Below are positions 44,584 to 54,459 of a DNA stretch of 64,000 nt, piece by piece. Position 1 is the first letter of the stretch. Each line of letters starts with the position of its first letter. The position numbers and the translations under genes are program-made. The stretch is taken from assembly GCF_030435705.1 (NCBI RefSeq), contig NZ_CP129381.1, positions 1,178,001 to 1,242,000 on the forward strand. Direction: 5' to 3'. The notes below the pieces were generated by a model. That model was not told the origin of the DNA, made no database searches, and saw nothing but the letters and a program-made list of their open reading frames with translations. The stretch is from Rhizobium sp. SSA_523 (GTDB lineage: Bacteria > Pseudomonadota > Alphaproteobacteria > Rhizobiales > Rhizobiaceae).

Positions 44584-45618
44584 ATGACCAAATCCAAGAT
44601 CTTCGCTGTGACAAGTGCCTTCGTGCTCGTTGCCACCAGCCTTCCAGCGCAACAGACCTCGGTGACAATCAACTCCTTCGGCGGGGCTTACGAGACGGCA
44701 CACCGCAAATGCGTGATCGATCCTTTCGAAAAGGCGACAGGCGCGAAAGTCAACATCGTCACCGCCTATTCGGCCGATGCTTTCGCACAGTTGCGCGCCC
44801 AGAAGGCTGCTCCGCAATATGACGTCATCCACTTCTCCGGCGGGCAGGAAATCGTCGGCGCGAAGGAGGGGCTGCTCGCGCCAATCGATGCCGCCAAAAT
44901 CCCCAATCTTGTCGATATCTATGATTTCGCCAAAGCCAAGCTCGCCGCCGGCGAAGGGCCCGCCTATTCGATCGCCGCGATCGGCCTTGTCTATGCGGCC
45001 GACAAGAGCCCCAAAGCACCCAGCAAATGGACGGATCTTGCGGATCCTGCCTATGCGGAACATCTCGTCCTGACTGACATCTCCAACGGTTACGGCATGC
45101 TGAGCTTCTTGATGCTCAACAAGGTCATGGGAGGCGATCTGGCCAATCTGCAACCGGGACTGGATGCGATCAAAGCCATGCTCGATGCAGGCGCTATTGT
45201 CGTCAGCAAATCTCCGGAGATCCAGCAGGAATTTGCCCAGAACGATGCCTGGGTCGCGCCCTACGCCTCCGACTATGCCTTTACGCTGAAGAAGGCGGGG
45301 CTGGATGCGAAGTTTGTCCAGGGCGCGGAAGGCACGCCGGCGAGCTTCATAACCGCCAATCTGGTCGCCGGTCGTCCAAACACCGATCTGGCGCTGAAGC
45401 TCATCGACATGACCATCTCGAAAGAGGCGCAGACCTGCTTTGCCAACGAATTGCGCTACACGCCCACCAATTCCAAAGTGGAGCTCGCGCCGGACGTGGC
45501 GGCAGACGTCGTCTATGGGGAAAAAAGCGCTGCCGGCTTGATCCGGTTCGATCCAACCGTGATCGAGGCAAATCGGTCGGCCTGGGTGGAAGCGTGGAAC
45601 AAGACGATCGGACGCTGA
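44584..45618 (+). CDS. Polyamine-type ABC transporter substrate-binding protein
   Basis: 344 residues, PotD/SpuD-like family. Signal peptide about 1-22 (FVLVATSLPAQ). Family patterns: TINSFGGAYETA, YDVIHFSGGQEIVGAKEGLL, and the late FANELRYTPTNSKV. It captures a substrate in the periplasm for the two permeases encoded downstream. GAGGG lies upstream of the ATG. The exact ligand (putrescine, spermidine or another amine) is not readable from the sequence. Confidence 0.9.
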   Translation: MTKSKIFAVTSAFVLVATSLPAQQTSVTINSFGGAYETAHRKCVIDPFEKATGAKVNIVTAYSADAFAQLRAQKAAPQYDVIHFSGGQEIVGAKEGLLAPIDAAKIPNLVDIYDFAKAKLAAGEGPAYSIAAIGLVYAADKSPKAPSKWTDLADPAYAEHLVLTDISNGYGMLSFLMLNKVMGGDLANLQPGLDAIKAMLDAGAIVVSKSPEIQQEFAQNDAWVAPYASDYAFTLKKAGLDAKFVQGAEGTPASFITANLVAGRPNTDLALKLIDMTISKEAQTCFANELRYTPTNSKVELAPDVAADVVYGEKSAAGLIRFDPTVIEANRSAWVEAWNKTIGR

Positions 45619-45791
45619 GCGTTCGATTTTTCCTCCGCTTCGCGAGCACAGACAGTCAGCTCCCCTCCCCCTCCGACTTGGGGTCAAGCTCGCCTTGCGC
45701 TCCTTCGCTGAAAGCCTGTGCCGCCAACCCGTTTTGCGCCGCGTCCGGAATTGCTTTCCACGGTCGCGTGCCAGCCCTATGATCGGACCTC

Positions 45792-46613
45792 ATGACGGAT
45801 AGACATGAAAACTTGGCCTTGCTCGTGCCGGGGATAGCGCTTCTCGCACTGGCATTCCTGACACCCATCGCGCAGATGTTGATGCTGGCGTTCACCGATA
45901 GCGGCAATGGGCATTTCCAGCACTTCTACCGTTTCCTGTCGGACGGCTACTATCTGGGCATCCTGTGGCGCACGATCCGCCTGTCTCTGACGATCACCGT
46001 CATTTCGGCCGCCATCGGTTTTCCATTTGCCTATATCGCGTCGCGGGTGTCTCCATCATTGAGGGTCTGGCTGGTGGTCATGGTGATCTTGCCGCTGATG
46101 ACCAGCGTCGTGGTGCGCACCTTCGGCTGGATGGTCATTCTCGGCCGCAACGGACCCGTGTCCGACATGCTGCGCGCGCTCGGGCTCGTGCCGCGCAACT
46201 TCGCCCTGATGCATACGGAAACGGCGATCATTCTCGGCATGGTGCAGGTTCTGCTCCCCTTCATGGTCCTGTCGCTGATCGGCGTGATCGGCGGCATCGA
46301 CCGGCGGCTGGAAGAGGCGGCACGCACCATGGGCTGCACCTTCCTCGGCACGATCCGCACGGTGATCCTGCCGCTTTCGATGCCGGGTCTCATTTCGGGA
46401 TCGCTGCTGGTGTTTACGCTTTCGGCAAGTTCATTCGTGACGCCGAGCCTGCTCGGCGGTGCGCGGATCGAGGTTCTGGCCGGCTCCATTTACAAGTCGG
46501 TCACCCATACGCTCGACTGGCCCTTTGCCGCTGCCCAGGCTGTCATCCTGTTCGCCGGGATCGCGCTCCTGCTTGTGCCCTACATGCTGTTGTCGGAGAA
46601 GCGCAATGGTTAA
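45792..46613 (+). CDS. ABC transporter permease, PotB-like
   Basis: 273 residues with about six membrane segments (LALLVPGIALLALAFLTPIA first). The EAA loop is seen as LEEAARTMGCTFLGTIRTVI. Inner-membrane half of the importer. 173 bases separate it from the binding-protein gene, and it overlaps the second permease by eight bases. Confidence 0.93.
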   Translation: MTDRHENLALLVPGIALLALAFLTPIAQMLMLAFTDSGNGHFQHFYRFLSDGYYLGILWRTIRLSLTITVISAAIGFPFAYIASRVSPSLRVWLVVMVILPLMTSVVVRTFGWMVILGRNGPVSDMLRALGLVPRNFALMHTETAIILGMVQVLLPFMVLSLIGVIGGIDRRLEEAARTMGCTFLGTIRTVILPLSMPGLISGSLLVFTLSASSFVTPSLLGGARIEVLAGSIYKSVTHTLDWPFAAAQAVILFAGIALLLVPYMLLSEKRNG

Positions 46614-47409
46614 GGCCGTACCCGCCGGGCTGCGGATCGCAGCCATCATCTTCGTCGTGCTGACGGCGATCCTGCTGCTGGCACCGCTCGTGGTCGTGAT
46701 CGGCGTCTCCTTGTCCGAAAGCCAGTTCATCGCCTTTCCGCCGAACGGCGTCTCGCTCGTCTGGTACAAGGCGGCGCTGACCTCGGACGCTTATCTGTCG
46801 GCGTTCTGGCTCAGCCTGAAGCTGGCGCTTGCCGTGACGGCCAGCGCGACAATCATCGGTGGCGCTGTCGCAATCGCCCTTTCGCGCCGAAGCCTGCCGT
46901 TCTCGATCCAGATGGAGACGGTGTTTCTCGCCCCGCTTATCCTGCCGTCGATCATCTACGCGATCGGCATGCTGATGCTGTGGAGCACCCTGTTCGGCGC
47001 CATCTCCTTTGCGGCCCTCTGGGTCAGCCACACCGTTATCTGCCTGCCTTACGTGGTGCGCACCACGCTTGCGGTGCTGGCCGAGAGCGACCCGTTTCTT
47101 GAGCAGGCGGCCCGCACCATGGGCGCCAATCGCCTGCAAAGGCTCATCTATGTGGTTTTGCCGCAATGCCGCCCTGGCCTGATAGCCGGCGCCTTTTTCG
47201 CCTTCAATATCTCTTTTGATGAAGCCGTTTTGTCGCTTTTCCTGCGCAACCCGCAGACCACCACGCTTCCGGTGCAGATCTATGGTCAGCTCGAATTCAG
47301 CCCCGATCCGACGGTGGCTGCCGTATCGACCATCATGATTGCCATAACCGTCATCCTGATCGTCGTCATTGACCGCATTCTCGGTCTCCAACGTTTCGCG
47401 AGTTCCTGA
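46606..47409 (+). CDS. ABC transporter permease, PotC-like
   Basis: 267 residues; ATG at 46606 overlaps the preceding stop, and a longer frame from 46459 is not used. Six hydrophobic segments are seen. The EAA loop reads LEQAARTMGANRLQRLIYVV. It partners with the PotB-like permease. Three bases separate it from the ATPase gene. Confidence 0.93.
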   Translation: MVKAVPAGLRIAAIIFVVLTAILLLAPLVVVIGVSLSESQFIAFPPNGVSLVWYKAALTSDAYLSAFWLSLKLALAVTASATIIGGAVAIALSRRSLPFSIQMETVFLAPLILPSIIYAIGMLMLWSTLFGAISFAALWVSHTVICLPYVVRTTLAVLAESDPFLEQAARTMGANRLQRLIYVVLPQCRPGLIAGAFFAFNISFDEAVLSLFLRNPQTTTLPVQIYGQLEFSPDPTVAAVSTIMIAITVILIVVIDRILGLQRFASS

Positions 47410-47412
47410 TCC

Positions 47413-48471
47413 ATGTCGAATGTCCGTCTGTCGTCGATCCGCAAGACCTTTGGTCAGACCCCTGTTCTGCACGGCATCGATCTGCAAATCGCCTCGGGTG
47501 AATTCGTCAGCCTGCTCGGCGCATCGGGTTGCGGCAAGACCACGCTCCTGCGCATCGTTGCCGGGCTGGAGGGGGTCTCATCGGGCAGCGTGGAGATCGA
47601 TGGCCGCGACGTGACCGCGCTTCCTCCGGAACAGCGCGACATCGCAATGATGTTCCAGTCCTATGCGCTTCTGCCGCATTTGTCGGTGATTGAAAACGTC
47701 CGCTTTCCATTGCGCATGCGCGGCATCGGCTCCCGCGACGATCAGTATGATCGCGCGCGCGCGGCGCTGGAAACCGTGCAGCTCGCTCACCTTGCCGACC
47801 GGCGTCCGCGCCAGCTCTCCGGTGGCCAGCAACAGCGCGTCGCACTGGCACGCGCGGTCGTCTCAAATCCGAAAGTCCTGCTCCTCGACGAACCCTTGTC
47901 CAATCTCGATGCCCGGCTGCGCGAAGAGATGCAGCTGGAATTGATCGAGATTCACCGGCGTCTGAAATTGACGACCTTGTTCGTCACCCATGACCAGGAG
48001 GAGGCATTGAGCCTGTCGGACCGTGTCGTGCTGATGAATGCCGGTCGTATCGAACAGCAGGCCACGCCGCACGATCTCTATGCCACGCCGGCGACGCGCT
48101 TCGCCTCCTCGTTCGTCGGAGCGACCAACCTCTTGGCGGCGACGATTGCCGAGGAAGGAGGCGCCGTCTTCGCCCGTCTTGGAGAGCAACAGCATCTTCC
48201 CGTGGCGCCGAGTGTCACGCATCGTGGTCCGGCCACGCTGGCCATACGGCAGGAGGATCTGGTTATTTCGCAGGCCCGAGACACACTGGCGCCCGGCCAG
48301 CTTGCAGGCGAGATCGTCACGCGCGTCTATCTGGGATCGCGCTACCGTTACATCGTCGACCTAGGCGAGCATCGTCTCACCATACTCGCACCCAAACATC
48401 CGATCTTCGAAACCGGCGAGACGGTCGCCATCTCCGTTGATCAGGCTCATATTCGCCCCCTTGTGGAATAA
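47413..48471 (+). CDS. Polyamine-type ABC transporter ATP-binding protein, PotA-like
   Basis: 352 residues. Walker [13 protein letters not shown]-loop [11 protein letters not shown], signature [14 protein letters not shown], Walker [14 protein letters not shown] and [14 protein letters not shown]. The C-terminal TOBE domain (after about 270) matches the PotA/FbpC type. It powers uptake through the two permeases upstream. The aldehyde dehydrogenase starts 22 bases later, so it is probably in the same operon. Confidence 0.95.
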   Translation: MSNVRLSSIRKTFGQTPVLHGIDLQIASGEFVSLLGASGCGKTTLLRIVAGLEGVSSGSVEIDGRDVTALPPEQRDIAMMFQSYALLPHLSVIENVRFPLRMRGIGSRDDQYDRARAALETVQLAHLADRRPRQLSGGQQQRVALARAVVSNPKVLLLDEPLSNLDARLREEMQLELIEIHRRLKLTTLFVTHDQEEALSLSDRVVLMNAGRIEQQATPHDLYATPATRFASSFVGATNLLAATIAEEGGAVFARLGEQQHLPVAPSVTHRGPATLAIRQEDLVISQARDTLAPGQLAGEIVTRVYLGSRYRYIVDLGEHRLTILAPKHPIFETGETVAISVDQAHIRPLVE

Positions 48472-48493
48472 ACTTTTTCTTCAGGAGTCTCTT

Positions 48494-49942
48494 ATGTCCA
48501 CACCTTCATCGGCGGGGTTCGACACCCGTCTTCTCATCAACGGCTCCTTCATCAGCGGCGAGGCTCGATCTGAGACAGCCTTTGATCCGGCCCGCGGCAC
48601 AATCCTGGCCGAGGTACCCTCCGCCAGCCTGGCTCAGGTGGAATCAGCTATTGCCGCAGCGTCTCAAGCGTTCACGAGTCATCGCCGCACAACGCCAAAA
48701 GAACGCAGCCTGATGCTTCTGGCGATCGCCGACCGTATCCTGCGCGAGGCCGAGGATCTTGCGCGTGTTGAATCGCTGAATGCCGGCAAACCCCTGCGGT
48801 ATGTCAAGGGCGGCGAACTGGCGAATGTCGCGGATGTCTTCCGCTTCTTCGCGGGCGCCGTGCGCACGATGGAAGGCACGGTGAGCGGAAATTACCGTTC
48901 GGCTTCGATGACCAGTCTGATCCGCCGCGATCCGGTGGGCGTCGTGGCATCGATCGCACCCTGGAACTATCCGCTTCTCATGGCTGCCTGGAAACTGGCG
49001 CCGGCGATTGCGGCAGGCAATACGGTCGTCATCAAGCCCTCGGAACACACGCCCCTGTCGCTGATCGCCCTCGGCAGGATCCTCAACGACATTCTGCCGC
49101 CTGGTGTCGTCAACATTGTCTGCGGCAACGGGCCCGACGTCGGGCAGGCTTTGATCTCTCATCCGGATGTGCGGATGGTCTCGCTCACCGGAGATGTCAG
49201 AACCGGCCGCGCCGTCCTTGCCGCAGCCGCTGGCGAACGGATCAAGCGTACGCATCTGGAGCTCGGCGGGAAGGCACCGGTCATCGTGCTGAAAGATGCC
49301 GATATCGACAGCCTTGTCTCGACGCTGCGTGAAGCAAGCTTTTACAATGCCGGGCAGGATTGCACCGCTGCCTGCCGCATCCTTGTCGATCGAAGCCTCG
49401 CCGGCGATGTCGAGGCCGCGATGGAGGCTATGGTTGCGAGCCTCATCTATGGAGATCCTGAGCGCGACGACGTCGAGTTCGGGCCGGTCATCAGCGCTCG
49501 GCATCTGGAACGCGTTTCGGGCTTTGTCGACCGCGCCCGCGATCAGGGGTGCCAGATACTCGCCGGAGGTGAGCGATCCGGCACCACCGGCTTCTTCTAC
49601 GCGCCCACGCTTGTGCGGGCACCCTTCGATGCCGAGATCGTCCAGAAGGAGGTTTTTGGCCCCGTCGTGACCATCACCGCCGTCGATGGTCCAGAGGACG
49701 CCGTGCGGCTGGCCAACAGTTCCGAATATGGCCTTGCATCCTCCGTCTGGTCGGCAGATCAGAAGACAGCTCTGACCGTGGCCAATGCGCTGGAGTATGG
49801 AGTGACCTGGGTCAACACGCATGGAGTCTTCGCCACGGAAATGCCCCATGGCGGCATGAAGAACTCCGGCTACGGATCGGATCTTTCGATGCAGTCGCTG
49901 CTTGAATACACGCAGACCCGCCATATCATGCTTGCTTCCTAG
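48494..49942 (+). CDS. NAD(P)-dependent aldehyde dehydrogenase, gamma-aminobutyraldehyde type
   Basis: 482 residues; ATG at 48494 with AGGAG upstream. Active Cys290 in NAGQDCTAACRI and general-base Glu256 in LELGGKAPVIV. The AGQDCTA form is characteristic of aminobutyraldehyde dehydrogenases (PatD/YdcW type), whereas most aldehyde dehydrogenases have GQxC. With the amine importer it suggests oxidation of an amino-aldehyde made from imported polyamine, but no transaminase is encoded nearby. Confidence 0.88.
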   Translation: MSTPSSAGFDTRLLINGSFISGEARSETAFDPARGTILAEVPSASLAQVESAIAAASQAFTSHRRTTPKERSLMLLAIADRILREAEDLARVESLNAGKPLRYVKGGELANVADVFRFFAGAVRTMEGTVSGNYRSASMTSLIRRDPVGVVASIAPWNYPLLMAAWKLAPAIAAGNTVVIKPSEHTPLSLIALGRILNDILPPGVVNIVCGNGPDVGQALISHPDVRMVSLTGDVRTGRAVLAAAAGERIKRTHLELGGKAPVIVLKDADIDSLVSTLREASFYNAGQDCTAACRILVDRSLAGDVEAAMEAMVASLIYGDPERDDVEFGPVISARHLERVSGFVDRARDQGCQILAGGERSGTTGFFYAPTLVRAPFDAEIVQKEVFGPVVTITAVDGPEDAVRLANSSEYGLASSVWSADQKTALTVANALEYGVTWVNTHGVFATEMPHGGMKNSGYGSDLSMQSLLEYTQTRHIMLAS

Positions 49943-50045
49943 TGGATTGGATTCGACATTTGATCCCCGAGATCGCGGCACATGGGGATCGAATGTCACG
50001 GTCATGCCACGGTTCCTTCGACCCCGGACAGATCTGTCATTTGCA

Positions 50046-50966
50046 ATGCGCATCATCGATATCAAAACCTTCGTGGCCATCGCGCGCAACCGTCATTTCG
50101 GACGGACGGCGCGGGAGATGAACATGACGCAGCCGGCGATATCGAGCCGGCTTGCGGCGCTTGAAGCAGAACTGGGCTACCGGCTGGTCAATCGGAACGA
50201 ACGGGAATTCAGGTTGACGCCGGAAGGCGAGCGGACGCTGCAGTCCTTCGAGATGATCCTCGGTGAACTCGATCGGCTGGAATGTGGTCTGTCGGGCCAA
50301 GACGCACCGGTTCTGGTGCCGCTCCGGGTCGGCGCGATCGACTCCATTTCTTCGACCTGGATGCCGCATTTCATCGATGCGCTGCATAAGCGCTTCGTCG
50401 GCCTGAAGATCGAACTGACCGTGGACGGGACAGACCACCTGCTGCACGGCTTGCGCAAAGGCCGCTATGATATCGTGTTTGGCATCCAGCCTCTCATCGG
50501 GGAGGGTTTTCGCAGCTTTCGATCCTGCACATTACAGATGGTCTGGGCTGGCTCGCCGAAGCTGATCGAAGCGGAGCGCATCTATAGCGTCGCATCCCTT
50601 GCCGATATGCCGATCATCTCGTTTCCGAAGGATTCCCCTCCTTATCAGATGATTGCCCCTTATTTTCATGATGAGCAGGTTCTCGCCTCCAAACTGACCA
50701 GCTGCAATTCCCTCTACGCCATCATCAACCTGCTGGTCGACGGCTTTGGGATCGGCGCCATACCCACCGTCACGATCATGCGTGAGCTGAAAAGCGGTCT
50801 CCTTTGCCCGGTCAAGGTCTCCAAGCGCTTTCCTCCCATGCCCATCATTGCCACCTACCAGTCCTCGACCCATCAGGACCTCATCCGCATCGCCGTCGAG
50901 CAGGCCAATCTGAGCGCCGAGCTGTTTTGCGAAAGCGCGGAACCGGGCACGGCCTGGATCGAGTGA
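50046..50966 (+). CDS. LysR-family transcriptional regulator
   Basis: 306 residues; ATG at 50046, because the helix-turn-helix (FVAIARNRHFGRTAREMNM then TQPAISSRLAALE) must start at once. An open stretch back to 49902 is unlikely to be translated. LysR effector domain follows. It is 103 bases after the aldehyde dehydrogenase on the same strand and may control the amine-uptake operon. Confidence 0.9.
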   Translation: MRIIDIKTFVAIARNRHFGRTAREMNMTQPAISSRLAALEAELGYRLVNRNEREFRLTPEGERTLQSFEMILGELDRLECGLSGQDAPVLVPLRVGAIDSISSTWMPHFIDALHKRFVGLKIELTVDGTDHLLHGLRKGRYDIVFGIQPLIGEGFRSFRSCTLQMVWAGSPKLIEAERIYSVASLADMPIISFPKDSPPYQMIAPYFHDEQVLASKLTSCNSLYAIINLLVDGFGIGAIPTVTIMRELKSGLLCPVKVSKRFPPMPIIATYQSSTHQDLIRIAVEQANLSAELFCESAEPGTAWIE

Positions 50967-51110
50967 GCCGATCAGGATCGGGAAAGGCCCTCTCGCGGAT
51001 TGCTCATTCCGCCCTGACGCAGGCACAGTGTCCGCCCCTTGCCTCTCATGCCCGAGAGGGCATGATGCGAACGCAGCCAGACCAGCGCGTTCGATACAGC
51101 GCTTCTGTTC

Positions 51111-51491
51111 CTATTCCGGAGAAGGATGCCTTGCGATCGCCTTTGCACCGGACGCGTCCCGGCGCGACACCAGGGTTTCGACCTCGGCCATATGCTGCGT
51201 TCCCCAGGCGCAGAGGGGCTTCAAGGCGTTGGAGAGTGTCACCCCGAATGTCGTGAGGGAATATTCCACGCGCGGCGGGATCTCCTTGAAGTCCACGCGA
51301 TCGACGACCCCATCGGCTTCCAGTTCTTTCAACTGCTGTATCAGCATCTTGTCGCTGACCTTGCCGATCGCCCGGCGAAGGTCGCCGTAACGCCGCGTTT
51401 CATGCGCAAGGTGGTACAGGATCAACGGTTTCCACTTGCCGCCGATGACCGCCAGGGCAGCATCGAGGCCGCAAACGAAGCTGGATGCCAT
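51111..51491 (-). CDS. HxlR-family transcriptional regulator
   Basis: 126 residues; ATG at 51491 with GGAGATC upstream. The winged helix reads VIGGKWKPLILYHLAHETRR then DKMLIQQLKELEADGVVDR, the standard HxlR pattern (IGGKW...). Cys7 (FVCGLDAAL) lies where redox-sensing HxlR proteins carry a reactive thiol. It is divergent from a short-chain dehydrogenase, the usual target for such a pair. Confidence 0.9.
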   Translation of the reverse strand: MASSFVCGLDAALAVIGGKWKPLILYHLAHETRRYGDLRRAIGKVSDKMLIQQLKELEADGVVDRVDFKEIPPRVEYSLTTFGVTLSNALKPLCAWGTQHMAEVETLVSRRDASGAKAIARHPSPE

Positions 51492-51512
51492 CACGAGATC
51501 TCCACGATTTAG

Positions 51513-51534
51513 GTACTTACCAAAACGTACATAC
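51513..51534. promoter_or_regulatory. Putative HxlR operator
   Basis: GTACTTAC-N6-GTACATAC in the divergent gap. The two halves match in seven of eight positions as a direct repeat and are also partly inverted. Located between the HxlR and dehydrogenase starts. Confidence 0.5.
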
Positions 51535-51593
51535 TGGAAGAAAGAATAGCAACATCCCATCTCGACGAGATCAGTATTCAAATGGAGATCGAG

Positions 51594-52340
51594 ATGGACA
51601 GACTTCGAGGCAAAATCGCCGTCATTACCGGCGGCAATAGCGGCATTGGTCTGGCGACCGCCCAGCGGTTCGTGGCGGAAGGCGCCGAGGTTTTCATCAG
51701 CGGGCGGCGGCAGGCGGAATTGGACCGGGCGGTGGCAACGATCGGCGCCGGCGTCACCGCGATACAGGGCGACGTGTCCCGCCTTGAGGATTTGGATCGG
51801 CTGTTTCAGACCGTCCAGGCAAAGAGCGGAAGGATCGACATTCTCTTCGCCAATGCCGGCCTTGGTACCTTCGCACCGCTCGGCGCCATCGACGAAGCAG
51901 ATTTCGATCTGACATTCGGCGTCAACGTCAAGGGAACGCTGTTCACGGTGCAAAAGGCATTGCCGCTGATGCGCAAGGGCGGCTCTATCATTCTCACCGG
52001 ATCGACAGCCGGCGCCACCGGAACCCCCGCCTTCAGCGTCTACGGCGCAACGAAGGCCGCCATTCGCAACTTCGCGCGAAACTGGGCCCTGGACCTCAAA
52101 GGGTCGGGCATCAGGGTCAATGTCCTCTCCCCCGGAGCCACGGAGACGCCGGGCCTCAAAGGCCTGGTCAAGCCGGGAGAAGAAGAGGCCTTTCTCGGCG
52201 GCTTTGCCGAGGACATCCCGCTGGGCCGGGTCGGCAGGCCTGAGGAGACAGCGGCCGCGGCGCTGTTTCTCGCTTCGGACGACAGCAGTTTCATGACGGG
52301 TAGCGAGATCTTCGTCGACGGTGGTTCGGCGCAGATCTGA
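51594..52340 (+). CDS. Short-chain dehydrogenase/reductase
   Basis: 248 residues; ATG at 51594 preceded by GGAGATCGAG. NAD(P) motif [15 protein letters not shown]-type ANAGLG, catalytic Ser in LTGSTAG, and Tyr150/Lys154 in YGATK. The C-terminal region [10 protein letters not shown] then [12 protein letters not shown] is that of classical SDRs. Substrate unknown. Divergent from the HxlR regulator and probably induced through it by electrophilic or redox stress. Confidence 0.94.
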   Translation: MDRLRGKIAVITGGNSGIGLATAQRFVAEGAEVFISGRRQAELDRAVATIGAGVTAIQGDVSRLEDLDRLFQTVQAKSGRIDILFANAGLGTFAPLGAIDEADFDLTFGVNVKGTLFTVQKALPLMRKGGSIILTGSTAGATGTPAFSVYGATKAAIRNFARNWALDLKGSGIRVNVLSPGATETPGLKGLVKPGEEEAFLGGFAEDIPLGRVGRPEETAAAALFLASDDSSFMTGSEIFVDGGSAQI

Positions 52341-52357
52341 CACGTGTTCGAGAGTGT

Positions 52358-52396
52358 GCGGAGGGTCCCGCCATCAGCGGCGCGGAACCTCCGCAA
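52358..52396. terminator. Strong hairpin between convergent genes
   Basis: TGCGGAGG (52358-52365) pairs with CCTCCGCA (52389-52396), with a smaller CCGC/GCGG stem inside. It lies in the convergent gap between the dehydrogenase and a LysR gene, so probably a bidirectional terminator. Confidence 0.5.
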
Positions 52397-52431
52397 ACGC
52401 ATGATCCCGGTTCCGGCCGGCGCTCCGCGCC

Positions 52432-53418
52432 TCAGTCTTGCGCGGATTCACTCTTCCGCTTGCGCTGCGGCAGGGCTTCGATAGCGTCGAATTCGTCCCC
52501 TGCGCGGTGCCTGTCGACAATTCCGTCGAGCGCGCCGAGTTCGGCAACCGCGAAATCGGTGAATGCCCGGACGATGGAGCTCATGAAGCGCAGCGAGGGA
52601 TAAGCGAGAAAGGCCTCGGTCGGCTCCACCTCATATTCGGGGAGAATTCGCACGAGACGTCCCGCGGCGAGATCCTCATTGACCATGATCTGCTGAACCG
52701 GCCCTGCGGCATGGCCCTCAAGCAAAGTCGCCGAAATGACCGGCGCGCTGTTTGTGCGCAGAACCGGCTGGATCACGACGTCCCTTGCCTGTCCGTCGAG
52801 ATCGCGAAGCCTTATCGTATCGGCCGAAGTCAGTGACCGGGAGCTGACGACAAGCGGCACCTGGGCCAGCCGCTCGATCGTGGCGACCGCTCCATATGTC
52901 TCGATAAAGCGCGGCGCCGCAACCAGGATCCTGCGGATCGAGCCCAGCCTGCGGATGATCAGCTCCTGCTGCAGGGGACGACCATATTTCACGGCGACAT
53001 CGAAATTTTCGTAGACGAGATCCACGTCGCGATTGTCGAGGATGAGATCCGCCGTCACGGACGGGTGCAGTCGCTGGAAGGCCATGACGATGCGGTGCAG
53101 ATGTTTGGTGCCGATACAAGACGGCGCATGTACCCGAAGATGACCCTCAACCCGTCCGATATTCTGCCTGACGCCTTCCAACGCGGCATCGATGGAGGAC
53201 AGCGCCTCCCGGCTCGCCTCATAGAGAGCCTGCCCCTGAAATGTCGGCCTGACCGCGCGTGACGAGCGCTCGAGGAGCCGCGCCCCGACATGCCTCTCCA
53301 GGTTCTGGAGGTGTTTCGTCACCCCCGGCTGGGAGAGTTTGAGATCGCGCGCGGCATCGGTGATGGAGCCGCGTTCGACGGTTCGGACAAAGGCCCTCAA
53401 TGCTGCTGCTATATCCAC
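52432..53418 (-). CDS. LysR-family transcriptional regulator
   Basis: 328 residues from a GTG at 53418 (GGGAG upstream). Helix-turn-helix: FVRTVERGSITDAARDLKL then SQPGVTKHLQNLE. The effector domain (DLVYENFDVAVKYGRP) is of the CrgA-like type with FDVAVRxG. No divergently transcribed partner starts next to it, so its target is not evident from context. Confidence 0.92.
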   Translation of the reverse strand: MDIAAALRAFVRTVERGSITDAARDLKLSQPGVTKHLQNLERHVGARLLERSSRAVRPTFQGQALYEASREALSSIDAALEGVRQNIGRVEGHLRVHAPSCIGTKHLHRIVMAFQRLHPSVTADLILDNRDVDLVYENFDVAVKYGRPLQQELIIRRLGSIRRILVAAPRFIETYGAVATIERLAQVPLVVSSRSLTSADTIRLRDLDGQARDVVIQPVLRTNSAPVISATLLEGHAAGPVQQIMVNEDLAAGRLVRILPEYEVEPTEAFLAYPSLRFMSSIVRAFTDFAVAELGALDGIVDRHRAGDEFDAIEALPQRKRKSESAQD

Positions 53419-53587
53419 GACACAACTCCCGCGGCTCGACTTAGAGAGAGGATCAGGACCTGCATGTCAGCCCCTTTCTTGTGACCTCGGTGATGGAAAT
53501 ACGTCATCGAGGTGCGGCACTCCGTGGTCTACCGCCTGGAGGTGGCAAGATTGCGGTCTGAGGGTGGATGAGTCGATCGCTTCTCGA

Positions 53588-54316
53588 TCAGACGGCAGTC
53601 GCCGGCGCCTGATGCACGACGATGCGCGCATGGTAGGGAATGCGATCATAAAGATCGACGATGTCGTGATTGGTGAGACGCACGCAGCCCGACGAGACGC
53701 TTTTGCCGATCGATTGCCATTCGGGGCTGCCATGGAGGCGGTAGAGCGTATCCTGGCGATTCTTGAAAATGTAGAGGGCGCGCGCGCCGAGCGGGTTCAT
53801 GATCCCCGGCTCCATGCCGCCATTGGCGACTGAGTAGCGTTCAAGCTCGGGCTGGCGCGCGATCATTTCGGCAGGCGGTTTCCAGCGGGGCCAATGTTGC
53901 CGCCAGTGGATCGTGCCCTCGCCTTCCCAGGAAAAACCGTCTCGGCCGATCCCGACACCATACCGCATCGCGGTGCCACCCTCTTCCACGAGATAGAGAA
54001 AGCGTTCCGGCGTATCGACGACCACCGTTCCCGCCGGCTCGCCGGTGGGGTCGGAGACCCTCTGCCGGAGATATTTCGGATCCATCCGCCGGTAAGGAAT
54101 GGCCGGGACCTGATGTCCGCCATCCTGAAAGGCGGCGTATCGGGCTTCAAGCTCCGGATCGGCGCCCAACGCCATGCGAGGATCGTCCGGTTTCGGCACC
54201 GGGACCGGTTGGATGGCTGTCGGGGCAGAGGTGGCGCATCCGGAGATCAGCGTGGTGGCAGACAGGGAGCCGAGCAGGAAGCGGCGGCGGGAAAAGATCG
54301 TGGGAAGTGGCTGCAT
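53588..54316 (-). CDS. L,D-transpeptidase (YkuD), lipoprotein-like
   Basis: 242 residues; ATG at 54316 (a TTG at 54322 would add two residues). The N-terminus SRRRFLLGSLSATTLISGC combines a twin-arginine-like start with a lipobox Cys, so it is exported and probably membrane-attached. The YkuD catalytic motif is HGSPEW then SVSSGCVRLTNHD, with the nucleophile Cys at about 211. It forms 3-3 cross-links in peptidoglycan or attaches proteins to it. It sits downstream of an orphan response regulator on the same strand. Confidence 0.92.
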   Translation of the reverse strand: MQPLPTIFSRRRFLLGSLSATTLISGCATSAPTAIQPVPVPKPDDPRMALGADPELEARYAAFQDGGHQVPAIPYRRMDPKYLRQRVSDPTGEPAGTVVVDTPERFLYLVEEGGTAMRYGVGIGRDGFSWEGEGTIHWRQHWPRWKPPAEMIARQPELERYSVANGGMEPGIMNPLGARALYIFKNRQDTLYRLHGSPEWQSIGKSVSSGCVRLTNHDIVDLYDRIPYHARIVVHQAPATAV

Positions 54317-54459
54317 ATGCAAGGTTCATCGTCCGTCGGGGGCATCAGGGTGACTTGTGTTCTGGCCATCAGACCCGATGCTGCGCAGGAGGTCTATCCC
54401 GCGTCGGGCTATGGGTCCCATCACCTTTGGCTATTTGAAGCCTCTGAACCAGTGCGACA

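Noticed and set aside
51111..52343. A 410-codon minus-strand frame extending the HxlR regulator upstream
   Set aside because: HxlR proteins are about 110-130 residues; the extension lies opposite the dehydrogenase gene.
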